From contig JAXGGA010003947.1 of NCBI GenBank assembly GCA_038373865.1, forward strand, positions 1-64,000: a stretch of 64,000 nt of DNA. Direction: 5' to 3'. The position numbers and the translations under genes were made by a program. The notes beneath the pieces were generated by a model. It was not told the DNA's origin. It did not search any database and was given only the letters and a program-made list of their open reading frames with translations. Source of the stretch: Uloborus plumipes. Taxonomy: Eukaryota; Arthropoda; Arachnida; Araneae; Uloboridae. Positions 44,046 to 55,630 of this stretch are shown in pieces; position 1 is the stretch's first letter, and each line of letters opens with the position of its first letter.

Positions 44046-44525
44046 CAATGAGGGAGTTTCCGAAATTTCAAACGTATTTTTTTCTGAAAGAGCATGCTTC
44101 AAAACATAGGAATTGACCTTTTTTTTTATTCTTTGACACAGTTATATATTTTTTATGAATTATTTTAACCGGTGAGCAGATGCTATTCCGAAAAAAAAAT
44201 CATCTGCGCATGACGTCAGTGGTGCACGTAAGCGCGAAATATAATTGTAGTGAGATGACGAAGGTCGTGACGTCACCGATTCCTGCGATTGGACAACTCA
44301 AGTCAAGCAAAATGGTGTTATTATTGGAAAAAGAGCTGGTAGGTGCACCACTGACGTCACAAAAACCACGCCCCGTTTTCAAGGTAGGGTATTTAAAAAA
44401 ATTAATAAAAAATAAACTGTTTTGAAAATTAAAGTATTTTCCGGGCCCATGTTATTTTTTTATATCATTCTATCAATTTCAGTAACAAAAAGTAATACTT
44501 TTGACTGAAGGAAACTCCCCCATTA
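44046..44525. mobile_element. MITE with AATGRGGGAGTTTCC ends and CRE-like palindromes (480 bp)
   Basis: The ends are CAATGAGGGAGTTTCC (44046-44061) and GGAAACTCCCCCATTA (44510-44525). An inner pair of 17-bp arms (44211-44227 and 44343-44359, TGACGTCAGTGGTGCAC) folds back. TGACGTCA occurs at 44211, 44268 and 44352. No coding sequence. Confidence 0.65.
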
Positions 44526-46440
44526 CGCAAAATTATGTTTTAACCCTTATTCGAATCCTCGGAAGCTTTCTCTTTTTTCTTTCTTTTTCTTCTCCCCCTT
44601 TTTTTTACGTAATGGAAAAAACTAATGTTTTGAGTAAAGTTTTGTTTGCTACAAACCATATAATTTATTAAATGAACGTTTGAAAGATTTAAAAACTTTT
44701 TTGTTTCTCGATAAAATTAAAGTTCTAAATTTCTGAGTTAAGTTAAAGCACATTTTTAGTATGTGCTTTCCCAGCTGCAAATGTTAGAAAGGAAGGAGTT
44801 TAAATTATTTTTTAAGAAAAGAGTGCTTGCCAAACATAGTTGCTGAATTAGAGCTTGATTTGTGGCGTCCTATTGTGGAGAAGGTAACGTTAACAGAGTA
44901 ATAGAGAAAAAGTAATTTCCTGTGATTTACACTACCTACTTCTTCGATTGAGCTGTATATAGAAATAAATTTTTACTCTTGTATCAGCACGATAGATAAA
45001 AAAAAGCTTTCAACCAGCAATGCCAAATTTTGCTACTTTTTTAGGCAGGAGTTTAAGTAATAAAATGGTTTTATATTTTTAAAACAGAAAAAGATTTTCG
45101 AGCTAAAAAAAAAGTCAAACTAAAACTCTTAATCTCAAAAAAGGAAAGACTGAGAAAAGATTCAAAAAAAATCGTTTAAGTATCGACAACTGAATGTTTT
45201 TTGGTGAAAAAGTCGGTTTAGTTACCTAGGTCAAAGTATAGGAAAAAAAGGTTTATAGCATTAATAGCAACTATTAGTATTATTTTGACATTTTGGGTTA
45301 ACGCATGCTGTACTATTGTATTCGTCAACCAAAAAAAGTATGCTATGGAAGATGAAGTAAGGTAAATTAGTGGAATGAACTGTCTGTTCTAAACGAAAGA
45401 ACTAAATTGAAAAGACTTTATGAAAACAGTATGCATGTCTTTAAGACTTAAAAATGTTCCTAAAATGAATTGGCGTAAGAGACTGATACTTCATTGTGAT
45501 ACAAACATGTGATGAATTTTGTATTCTGGAGAGAAATTTACGTAATATTTATTGTGCCTAGTATAAATGCAAGTAAAATTATTGCGAAATAATTCCAAGA
45601 GAACTTTTGGTTATGGGTTTTCTTGGCGATGTTTGGAATCTCGCCAAAATTTTGGCGATATTTATTGCAACCGGTTCCGTCCGGCAACCCTCTCTGATGA
45701 CAAGAAAATGTGGGTCTGGTGCGGCTTTTGTTATCACGCAAAAGAATTCCATAACTGAAAGTTTCTCTCTTTTTGCTGCATTTTAATGAGAGAATGCCAA
45801 TGGTGTTGTAGTTTTTCACTCATAATGGTTCACCATGTGTCTATTTATTTCATAAAAGTATTTGTTTTATATACTTGAAATATGTTAATGTGAGTATAAT
45901 TAAAACACAAGCAGCAGCTGTAAATATAACTTAATGTTGTAAGTACTTTTGAAAGATTTAAAATAAGTTATGGTCTATGACATGAAGGGAAAAGACTAAA
46001 GTATGAAAAGAAGAATAAAAAAGTATCATAAAATGGTTGCCAAAGTTTTGGAATGAGGGTTACACTAATATTTTTCTACTGAAACAAATGCAAACAATAC
46101 TGAAAAATAATGTACGAAATGTGAAATCCATGTATCAATTCAATCAATCATGTCAAAGTAGTTTTAATGCAGTTAAATAACGTCCATTTAGTGCGATATG
46201 AAGAAAATGAGGTTGAATGATTGAAGCTCGTTAAGCTGTCGCGGAGTTTGGCAGACATATGTCTATAGTTAGCTGTACGCACTTTCTAACCTAAAAAAGT
46301 TTTTTTTTCTATAACCCAGCATTCAGTATTCTGTAAAGCAATTGCTATATTCCTTGAAAAGCGAGAGGTAGTTTCAAGCAGTGACGCACCCTGTATTTTT
46401 TCCTTGAAGGGTCTAGAAGTTTCGTAAGGAACTCACACGC
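44526..46440. other. AT-rich flank, nothing recognised
   Basis: No gene seen. A few TTGGCGA/TCGCCAA words at 45621-45660 belong to the word family found in the ACTTCC elements. Confidence 0.45.
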
Positions 46441-46444
46441 CTTT

Positions 46445-46880
46445 GGATACACCATTTTTGAATTAAAGGTCGAAAAATACATGTTAAAGCTATGATTGGT
46501 GATTTTGATTGGCTAGAGCTCAGGAGCTCTCCTTGGAAATTTTTCGACATTGACCCTCTAAAAGATAATTCTTAATTACCTTTGATAATCTTAGAAGTAG
46601 AGGAAGAGAGATTCGGGAGCTATCCCGCTTAAAACAGATTTGAAAGCTATTTTGGGAGCTGTTACAGAAACGAGAGGGTGCGGAGATTCCCTACTGGAAA
46701 TACTTTGGAATAGAAGTCCCAAAAATAGATTTTAAGCTACTTTTAGGGAGAAAGAGGGGGTAAGGTACTTTTCTTCAAAAAGTTGCTTGGAAAAGTAGTT
46801 TAAAATTATCTTTGGTAAAGTTAAGAAGGAGGTTGGGGTTCGGTGCTCTCTTTCGAAAAATTTCCGAAATTAAAGGCAAG
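46445..46880 (+). repeat. Diverged tandem repeat, about 78-bp unit, five copies
   Basis: The landmark GGAGCTCTCCTTGGAAATTT and its variants recur near 46528, 46609, 46683, 46763 and 46840, spaced 74-81 bp. Units share GAAATTTTTCGA, TTTAAAGCTACTTTTGG-like and AGAAGGAGGTTGGGG-like parts. Confidence 0.65.
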
Positions 46881-47960
46881 AAAAAAAAAAGTTTAGTCTT
46901 GTCAAAGGGGTTAGTCTTTTGGCTTCTGGTAGGAGATCAAGCCTCTCAACTCTACCCGTGGGTGCGGCATTGACTTTTCATCTCTAGGCATTTATACTGA
47001 TGAAAATAGGAAAGCCTTTTCGCGAGCAGCTACTAATGGCAACATGTTTTTTTTTAATAGATTGAGTCATTGTTTTCATATTAACTAGTTAGTAAAAAAT
47101 AGTGTGATGAATTTTTATCACCAAAATTAAACATAGAAAAAGACTTAGCGAGGCAAACTTTTTTTAGGGGGGGGAGGAGAGAGGAGGGAGAAGATGTGCT
47201 TTACATTCTATCTCAAAAAGTGGTAATATTTCAACTGTTTTGGAATAGTTTGCAAGCGCAATCTGAGATTAATTAATTATAAATACGTAATGGAAACCAT
47301 GTATTGGACCCAAGATAAAGTCATGCAATTGCATGCAATCAACCAACAATCTTACCAAAAACATTTTCAGATCTCATTAAAAATGTTATTTTTGTCAAAA
47401 ATGATTGCGATGCCTTCTAAGATGTGAAAAAAAAATGTGATTGAATTTTCTTGTAAATACTGCAAAGAAATATTTTCAAGAATGCTTACAACAGTTAAAA
47501 AATATTAGAAGCGTGCAGTGCGATGCATACAGTCCATGAGTATTTTAAATTGAAATTTTAGTGCAAAGTACGAGCTTGCGTGATAGCAAATAATGAACAA
47601 TTATAAATTATTGCGTAGATGAGACGATAATAATTTCTACAGGTAGAAAACTGGAATCCTAGCGTTTCGGGTCGAGACAAATTTTATTGTTCCTAGTTGT
47701 ATTTCGGACGAGATTTGTATTGTTTTGGAGCAACCGTCTTTGCATTTTGTCTTTAGGATGTTATTTTCCTACATAGTGTACATAGTTTCTCTGTTTTCCC
47801 TTGTATATATTTTGCTTGTGCCTTTGACTCTACTTTTTAATATGTATGATGTAATAAACTATGCCATTTTGCATTAGTGAAATGAGCTATTTCAGCATCA
47901 ATAAAAATTGTTGCCATATCAGTTGTGAATTTTTCAGTTCATTTATTGACGCAAAGGGTA
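46881..47960. other. Flank, nothing recognised; ends with AATAAA
   Basis: No ORF or repeat supported. 47690-47900 is of balanced composition and ends with AATAAA (47853-47858), so it may be the distal end of a long 3' UTR. Confidence 0.4.
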
Positions 47961-47963
47961 CTG

Positions 47964-49139
47964 CACTGTAAAACATAAACGTTGTTTTTTACAGTATAAT
48001 TACAGCTAATTTTATGGTAATAAACTGTAAAAATTGCTAATTTTACAGTACTAAACTGTCAAATTCCTAATTTTACAGTAATATACTGTTTTTACTTTTT
48101 ACTTCCTTTTACGTAGTAAAGGAAGTATTGTGATCACGAAAAAAATTTCACTCAAATTTCGGTCTAAATTTTGACTTTGCTCACCCCCGAATGAATGTCT
48201 CGTAGTTTTTTCCACCTATCAGCACGTGCATATGTACCTAACAACATACAAACAGCCGAAAAATCAATTTCGACCACCCCCGAGTAAATTACGAGGAGTT
48301 TTCTCGTGACGTCTGTGTGTACGTACGTGCGGATGTATGTGCGTATGTATGTCACATAACTCAAAAACTATATGCCGTAGAAACTTCTAGCTAGGTATGT
48401 AGGCTCTGAGGGGGGTCTAGTTGTGCACCTCCCCTTGTGATTGCATTCGAATGTTCCCAAGGGGGTCTTTTACACCTTTTTGGGGGTAAATCAATGTTAA
48501 TTTCAATACAGACTCAAGTGATATGAATTGGCGCGACCACTTGGAGACATGTCGCCAAGCTTTTGGTCGCCAAGTGTTTGACGCCAACTTGGCAACATAT
48601 CGCCAAGTTGACGACAAATTTGGCGAAAAAATTATTTTTTGAATTTGGGTTCAACTTGGCGCTATTGGCGATATTTTGCGAAAAATTCACTGAATGATGT
48701 TAAAATCAGCAATATTTAGAAAATTAACCATTGTAAAATATTTTTTGCATTGTTTTGGGGCAGATTAGGGGAGTAAATATTTGAATTGTTACCTTGCTCA
48801 TTCCAAGCACTTTTTTTTAACACTTAAGGCAACTACTAAGAAATTTACACGTAAAAGGAAGCAGTGTGGGGTCCATACCAGATTTTTTCTATATACTGTA
48901 AAATTACTATTTTAACGGTTTATTACAGTGCATTTTACAATTTTAAACTGGAACCTCTGCTGCTAGTATTATACTGTTGTTTTTGCAGCATAATACAGCA
49001 CAGCTAAATTTTACGACGATAAACTGTAAAAATGCTAGTTTTACAGTTTATAGTTTATTACTGTGCAGCTTACACTTTCAAATTGGAAACTCGGCAGCCA
49101 GTATTGTACTGTAGAAACATCAGTTTATATTTTGCAGTG
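47964..49139. mobile_element. 'ACTGTAAAA' family element, copy 4, with nested ACTTCC element
   Basis: It starts CACTGTAAAACATAAACG and ends ATATTTTGCAGTG before TA. An ACTTCC-family element (48101-48887) splits it after CTGTTTTTAC, just as in the 10999-12181 copy. Confidence 0.7.
48101..48887 (+). mobile_element. ACTTCC-family repeat, copy 2
   Basis: It begins ACTTCCTTTTACGTAGTAAA plus GGAAGT and ends CACGTAAAAGGAAGCAGTGT then GGGGTCCATACCAGAT. The middle carries TTGGCGACATATCGCCAAG-type words. It is co-linear with copies 1 and 3. Confidence 0.8.
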
Positions 49140-49495
49140 TAACAGTAAATAAATGTAACTAGCATAGTGCTTTTAGATAACTAGCTTTAAGTAACTAGCA
49201 CAGTGCTTTTTTCACAAAGAATAAGTCTTGAATTTTATAGCTTCAAAATTTGAAAAATAAATTTAAATTAAAAGAGCCCAAAATTAGAATGATCAACAAA
49301 GCCTCCCACTATTTTTTTAAATACGCTTTTATTAGGGGTTCGTTTGTTTGTTTGTTTGTAACTCTGAGCAAAAGATAAAACTCACGTTCTTTAGAAAAGT
49401 TAATATTTAACACTATAAGTCTTTATAAAAGTTATAACACTATTATTAATACTAAAGGCAAAACTATATTACATGTTGATGTATTATAATTTTTT
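49140..49495. other. Spacer with a repeated GTTTGTAACTCTGAGCAAAAG block
   Basis: The stretch from 49345 (TTTGTTTGTAACTCTGAGCA) to 49490 is repeated after the next ACTTCC copy at 50282-50400 and partly at 51140-51200. The copies therefore lie in a locally duplicated or repetitive host sequence. Confidence 0.5.
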
Positions 49496-50280
49496 ACTTC
49501 CTTTTACGTAGTAAAGGAAGTATTGTGATCGCGAAAAAAAAATCACTCAAATTTGAGTCTAAATTTTGATTTTGCTCACCCCCGAATGAAAATTCCTTAG
49601 TTTTTTTGACCTGTCAGCACGTGCATATGTACCTACCAACATATAAGCAGCCGAAAAAAATTTTTCAACCACCCCCGAGTTAATTACGACGAGTTTTCGT
49701 GTGACGTCTGTATGTACGTGTGTGCGTATGTGGGTTGCATAACTCAAAAACTATATGCCGTAGAAGCTTCTAGCTTGGTATGTAGGCTCTGAGGATGGTC
49801 TAGTTGTGCACCTCCCCTTGTGGTTGCATTTGAATGTTCCCAAGGGTGTGTTTTACCCCTTTTTTGGGGAAAATCAGGGTTAATTTCAATGCAGAGGGAA
49901 AGATATGCATTGGCGCGACCACTTTCCGTTATGTCGCCAAGCTTTTGGTCGCCAAGTGTTTGACGCCAACTTGGCGACATATCGCCAAGTTGGCGACAAA
50001 TTTGGCGAATTTTTTTTTTTTTTTTTTTTTTTTGAATTTGGGTTCAATTTGGCGCAATTGGCGATATTTTGCGAAAAATTCACTGAATGATGTTAAAAAC
50101 GGCGATATTTAGTAAATGAATCATTGTAAAACATTTGTTTTGCATTGTTTCGAAGCAAACTAGGGGTGTAAATGTTCGAATTGATATCTTGCTCACTCAT
50201 AGCATAAATTTAACACTAAGGCATCTACAAAGAAATTTACACGTAAAAGGAAGTAGTGTGGGACCCATACCAGATTTTTT
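49496..50280 (+). mobile_element. ACTTCC-family repeat, copy 3
   Basis: Same structure as copy 2: the start hairpin at 49496, the TTGGCGAC cluster at 49910-50070 and the CGTAAAAGGAAGTAGTGTGG end. A 20+ base poly-T run is inserted at 50010-50033. Confidence 0.8.
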
Positions 50281-51700
50281 CAGTTGTTTGTATGTAACTC
50301 TGAATAAGAGATAAAATTCACGTATTTGCAAATATAAAAGTAATACATTTAATACTATTATTAACTAGCTGCCAGGGCAGCTAGATTAGCTTCCTGCGGC
50401 ATGTTGATGCATAACGTCCCCTCTCTCTAACTTTTACCTCATTCTGAAGTTATATTATTTGATATAATTTAATGTTCATTCGATTTCAAGACATACCACG
50501 CACGTGGCCCGGCGTTGCACGGGCACTTCGTGCCTTGAAAGTAGTGAGGAAAATTTCAAGAAACTACTCCACGCCAAGACGGCTCGCTAAGAGGCGCCTC
50601 CGCGCCTTTTTTTTTCCCTGCATCAAAAAATCATTCGAATTATTGAGATCTTCGCGCCTTCTAAATGGTGAAGAAAGTTTCAGTAAGTTCAGCTCGCTCA
50701 AAGGAAAGAAGCAGACATAGGTACTCAGTTTTTAATAAGTAGATGGCTTTTCAACTAATTTATAATTCAAAAAAATACAAGTAGCTAGCGATAAAAGTAC
50801 AACGTACGTGACCCGCTAATGAGTTTCATATTTGATTTAGTTAAGCCTTTATTCTAAATTCTCACAATCATTATTATTACTGTTTCTTAGCAACCACGTG
50901 TTGCAACAATGGATTTCATATTTAATCATTTAGGCCTAATCGCTTTAAATTTGGCTACTTATTAATTGATATCTTCGTTAATTAAAATCGTATAATAATA
51001 TAAATTAAAACTAATGAAGCCTGAAAAATTACCTATTTATCGGTACCCGGTTCGACTTTCAGTTCATTGGCGTTCAGGAGAAAGAAGCGTGACATAGATA
51101 GATAGTTGGAAAGAATGAAAGATAGATAGAAAGATTCTCAGTTTATAATATAAGTAGATATTAAAGGCTAAACTACATTACATGTTGATATATTGTAAGT
51201 TCATATAAATTTAGCGGATATTCAATAATTTTGAATGTCAGAGAAAATCAGCTAGATTATCATCAAATATAGTTTTATTAACTCTAAAAGCGTATTTTTT
51301 AGTTTTTTTAAACTTATAATTTGATTATTCAATTTTCATGTCTAGTTAACATAACTAACAATGTATTGATTATGTTATGTGTTAATGTAATTTTATTAAC
51401 AATAATACGAAAATTGGTTCGAAGAAATTTGACAAAGTTTTGAAATTATTTTGGGAATATTAGGAAAATGGAGAAAAATAAATCGTCTCTCAGAAGTTAA
51501 TTAGTTACTATTTCTAAAATCGGAATTTTTAAAGAAATGAAAATAAACAGTGATGTTGAAATTGGTACTATTGAAAATAATTATCGTGATCATTAATCGG
51601 CTCTGCCAATCAATCGGTAATCTGCCAATTTGCTTATCAGTGCATCCGAAATACACATACACATGCCTACACAAGCGCACACTATTTTTTTCTTTTTTGT
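50281..51700. other. AT-rich stretch, nothing coding recognised
   Basis: CTAGCTGCCAGGGCAGCTAG at 50375 is a short palindrome. GGCCCGGCGTTGCACGGGCA (50498) resembles the conserved ends of dispersed arthropod repeats. The 82-codon ORF here has no family features. Confidence 0.4.
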
Positions 51701-51704
51701 TTCC

Positions 51705-52217
51705 TTATTAATGCCTAGCGTCCCTTTTTAGGGACGGTCCAAAAAAGGGTCTGAATTTCCCACAAAATGAACATTTCAACCCAATAATAGTGTTCAATGA
51801 GTACCTTGGTATTGTTTCAATTCGTTATTAACAGATTGCAGCACATAACCATTGCAAAGTGCGTTCTGTAGCAGTTTTAACATGATCAAAAATGACATTG
51901 CTCACAATCTCAAGAAAAAAAGCCAAGTTTTCAAAGTTATTCCCAGCTTCTCAGTTTATGCTAATTGCTGATTTTATTTCTTCTTATAAAATGTCTTTTT
52001 AAATATTATACCGTAGGCGGAACAGAGTTTTAGTAAAAAAAAGTATGTACCCTCTGGGGTCTATCGTAACTTTTAAGGGACGATTTTTCTTTCCTTAATA
52101 AAAACATTATTTATTGCATAATATTTTTTTCTATTATTTTTCCTGTCCATTAAACACTGTTTGTAACCAGTATACAAAATATCTTTGGAAAAAAAATGTC
52201 AGGCATTAATGAGTTAA
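51705..52217. mobile_element. TTAA-flanked MITE (piggyBac-type ends), copy 2, inverted relative to copy 1
   Basis: The right end TGTCAGGCATTAATGAG-TTAA (TTAA at 52214-52217) mirrors the left end of the 6113-6590 copy. The left end TTATTAATGCCTAGCGTCCC is eroded. The interior matches copy 1 in reverse, including the CCTCTGGGGTC block. No ORF. Confidence 0.6.
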
Positions 52218-52645
52218 TGGAATAAAATACTTCGATTTAAATATCCGAATTCGAAGGCAAACGACTAGAAAATATTAGAAGTTTTAAAGTAGCCGAAGGG
52301 CGTTTTTTAGTAATAAAGAAAAAAAAACTTTTTGAACGAAAAAAAAGAAATCGAACAAAATTACTCACATCGTGAGAATTTTTTACAGCCGGTTATTTGC
52401 AGTTAAATATGGGATACAACTAGCTAACATCGATCTTGATGACATGGAGACGAAAAATGCAACAGCCCCTTTCTAAAGTTAGAACTTTGATTCTCTTAGA
52501 ACAGATTTAGCAAGAACTAAATTAACTAACTCACTTTCCTGTAGTGTCAATGTGGATTTGTTTAAGAGAAGGCGTTTTTTTCTCTTAGTTATCTTCCCGA
52601 AATTATTCCCAAAATTAAGTATAAGAAGAAACAATGACTAATCTA
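52218..52645. other. Spacer, nothing recognised
   Basis: AT-rich, no gene or repeat supported. Confidence 0.5.
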
Positions 52646-53420
52646 AAAAATCTGGTATGGACTCCACACTACTTCCTTTTACGTGTAAATTTCTTAGTAG
52701 TTGCCTTAAGTGTTAAAAAAAGTGCTTGGAGTGAGCAAGGTAACAATTCAAATATTTACTCCCCTAATCTGCCACGAAACAATGCAAAAAATATTTTGCA
52801 ATGGTTAATTTTCTAAATATTGCTGATTTTAATATCATTCAGTGAATTTTCCGCAAAATATCGCCAATAGCGCCAAGTTGAACCCAAATTCAAAAAATAA
52901 TTTTTCGCCAAATTTGTCGCCAACTTGGCGATATGTCGCCAAGTTGGCGTCAAACACTTGGCGACGAAAAGCTTGGCGACATATCGCTAAGTGGTCGCGC
53001 CAATTCATATCACTTGAGTCTGCATTGAAATTAACACTGATTTACCCCAAAAAAGGAGTAAAACACCCCCTTGGGAACATTCAAATGCAACCACAAGGGG
53101 AGGTGCACAACTAGACCATCCTCAGAGCCTACATACCAAGCTAGAAGCTTCTACGGCATATAGTTTTTGAGTTATGCGACCCACATACGCACACACGTAC
53201 ATACAGACGTCACGAGAAAACTCGTCGTAATTAACTCGGAGGTGGTTGAAAAAAATTTTTCGGCTGCTTATATGTTAGTAGGTACATATGCACGTGCTGA
53301 CAGGTCAAAAAAACTAAGGAATTTTCATTCGGGGGTGAGCAAAATCAAAATTTAGACTCAAATTTGAGTGATTTTTTTTTTTCGCGATCACAATACTTCC
53401 TTTACTATGTAAAAGGAAGT
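52646..53420 (-). mobile_element. ACTTCC-family repeat, copy 4 (minus orientation)
   Basis: From AATCTGGTATGGACTCCACA on the left to TTCCTTTACTATGTAAAAGG then AAGT on the right. It is the reverse of copies 1-3 throughout, including the TCGCCAACTTGGCGATATGT core at about 52915-52990. Confidence 0.8.
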
Positions 53421-53429
53421 AAAAATGGA

Positions 53430-53833
53430 TTTATGTATATACATTTATTTGTATGTTTGTTTGTTTGTATGTTCGTTCCTTAGACAAATCCAGTTTTCGT
53501 CGGATTTTCATTAAACTTGGCACAGTGGTTCTTTGATGCACTAGAATTCACATAACGGGTTTTAGAAATTTTTAAAAAATCCAAAAAGCTCAAAATTCAA
53601 ATTTTTTGTTTCAAAATGGCCATTTTCTTTCAATTTTGCATACATAGAGTAATAGAAATAAGCCTTTAAGCATACAAACTGATAAAATTTAACACATTTA
53701 AATTTGAGTATTTTCCGACAAAGATTACGATTAACAATGAATAGTCAATTTAAGGCTCACCATTGGCCACCAATTTAGCATGAAATAAGTTAAACATAAT
53801 GCAATACCGGACAACACCGGGTAATAAGCTAGT
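53430..53833 (+). mobile_element. Dispersed repeat with Helitron-like CTAG|T end
   Basis: A TTTGTTTGT-rich start leads to TCCAGTTTTCGTCGGATTTT then CATTAAACTTGGCACAG, and the end is ACACCGGGTAATAAGCTAGT (CTAG at 53829-53832). The end resembles that at 8270. No coding sequence. Classification is tentative. Confidence 0.35.
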
Positions 53834-54049
53834 CACAAAATATTACTTGCATAAAATCTATATAAATACTAGTTGATATGCCCGGCATCGCACGGGTTAA
53901 AATGCAACATGCCAAATCCAAGAAAATAAATATATGACTTTCAACTAAGCCCAGTATAATCATATTTCTTTAAGCTATTTTTTGTGATCATGCGGTTAAC
54001 TGGGTGTCTGGGTGTAAAGAAGAACGTGAAATCAAACTTAAATGCGTTA

Positions 54050-55193
54050 GGGTCAGGTGGGGGAAAGTGGGGCTAAAATCGAGCTTTTTTAAAAAACGGT
54101 CCCAGAATCACATGATTAAATTAATTTTAAGGAAACTTTTGATGCATTTCATGTACATTGGATTCATATGGATTAAGTATGAAGCAAAACCATTTTATTT
54201 TGTTAGATTATTTTCTCTCAGTAGTACGTTTAAAATATCATGTGTTGATAGCCCCACCAGTGGGTCTAGTACAGAAATTAGTGAAAATTTAAACAAAAGT
54301 GTGTAAATAATGGTTTTGACGTAAGCATACAATGGAATTAAAATACCTTAATATCATTTAAAGCTAAAAATGCGCTAAAAATATTTTTTACTTGTCATTT
54401 AACGAATAAAAACAACGTCATCAGTTTTATTCTTTTTCCTATCATTCACAATACTGAAACGTTCTAGAACAATCTGCAACTTTCTATTATGTTCGAAAAC
54501 GCGCCAAATGTCGCCAAGCTTTCTGACACTTAGTGATTTCTCGCCAAATTTGGCGACAAAAATAAGTCGCCGAAAGTGATGCCAACTTGGCGATATCTTG
54601 TCAATTTCTCGCCAAGCCCATTGACACCCATGTTAAACCAATGGCAAAGCAGGGAAAACAGCAAGAAAATAAATTTTTGCATGTAAATTAGCAGAACAAA
54701 GGCTAGTTTTAGCAAGATAACAAAAAATAAGCACATAAAATCATAAAAATAGTACCAATTCTCTAATTATGTAACGTTATCGTAAACTTTTAGGAAAGTT
54801 CAGCCATAGACCCACTTTACCCCACCTCAGAAAGCCACTCATAATAAATAGTATTCTAAACTTTGCTTTTACATCTTTATGTGGGGCTGATCCGTAGATA
54901 TTCTACTACTAGTCTATATCAAAATTAATATCATTTGCCAATGAATAATGCTTCTAGAGGAAAGTTCATAAACAGCTAATTTTTCCATATCACATACAAC
55001 GACCATAAAATAAGTTTCGTAAATATTCAACTTGCTTAGAGTGTTCTAAAACTAACATAAAAATATTTGCTATTATCTCAATTTATGTCTTAAAAAAAGA
55101 ATTAACAAAATATTTTAATTAAAAAAGAGAAAATCGGTGTTTTTCAATATAGCCCCACTTTCCCCCATAGACCCACTTTCCCCCACCTGACCC
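54050..55193. mobile_element. TA-flanked DNA element with GGGGGAAAGTGGG repeats (1.1 kb)
   Basis: The left end GGGTCAGGTGGGGGAAAGTG plus GGGCTA is mirrored at the right end, where the GGGGGAAAGTGGG unit is doubled (55152-55193). TA flanks both sides (54048-54049 and 55194-55195). A further TAGACCCACTTTACCCCACC lies at 54809. The interior has a cluster of TCGCCAA/TTGGCGA words (54500-54620). No transposase. Its build matches the elements at 3891-5586 and 27220-28544. Confidence 0.8.
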
Positions 55194-55252
55194 TATTTAT
55201 TTTATCCGTGTGATTTCCCAAAAAATCATTTTCTATTTTCTAACTGTTGCCA

Positions 55253-55630
55253 ATATCAATTCTCTTTTTATTTAACCCGGTATCGATTATTGGCATAGAT
55301 GAATATAAAAACCCTAAGAAAGCAATAAATCTCATACTTACTACAGAGAAGCCTTGGTTCAAAATTTTTATCATGGTTACTATTAATATTGTTGTTGCGA
55401 GGCAACCAAATGGCCAACCAACAATGGGTTGAAAATTTAATCATTTAATGAGGAAATTTACTATTTTCCATAATAACATTTTTAAACTAAGCTTTTTAGA
55501 AACAAATTATAGCTTATCCTGCTCCCTGTTACTGTAGTTATCTACGGTGAAAAAATGGTTAAAATCGGTTCAGTAGTTTGGAAGATTACCCCGGACATAC
55601 ATACAAAAAGTAGTCATTTATGTAAAAAGA
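55253..55630 (-). mobile_element. Dispersed repeat, second copy of the 7300-7650 element
   Basis: On the minus strand it matches 7300-7650 across CCGGGGTAATCTTCCAAACT, TTCACCGTAGATAACTACAG and CAACCCATTGTTG. The Helitron-like end is not present here. Confidence 0.6.

Noticed and set aside
48164..48617. Recurring 60-90 codon ORFs in ACTTCC copies, possible conserved peptide
   Set aside because: The frames differ between copies and run through hairpins and TTGGCGA repeats. Similarity is due to the DNA repeat, and stops are not conserved.
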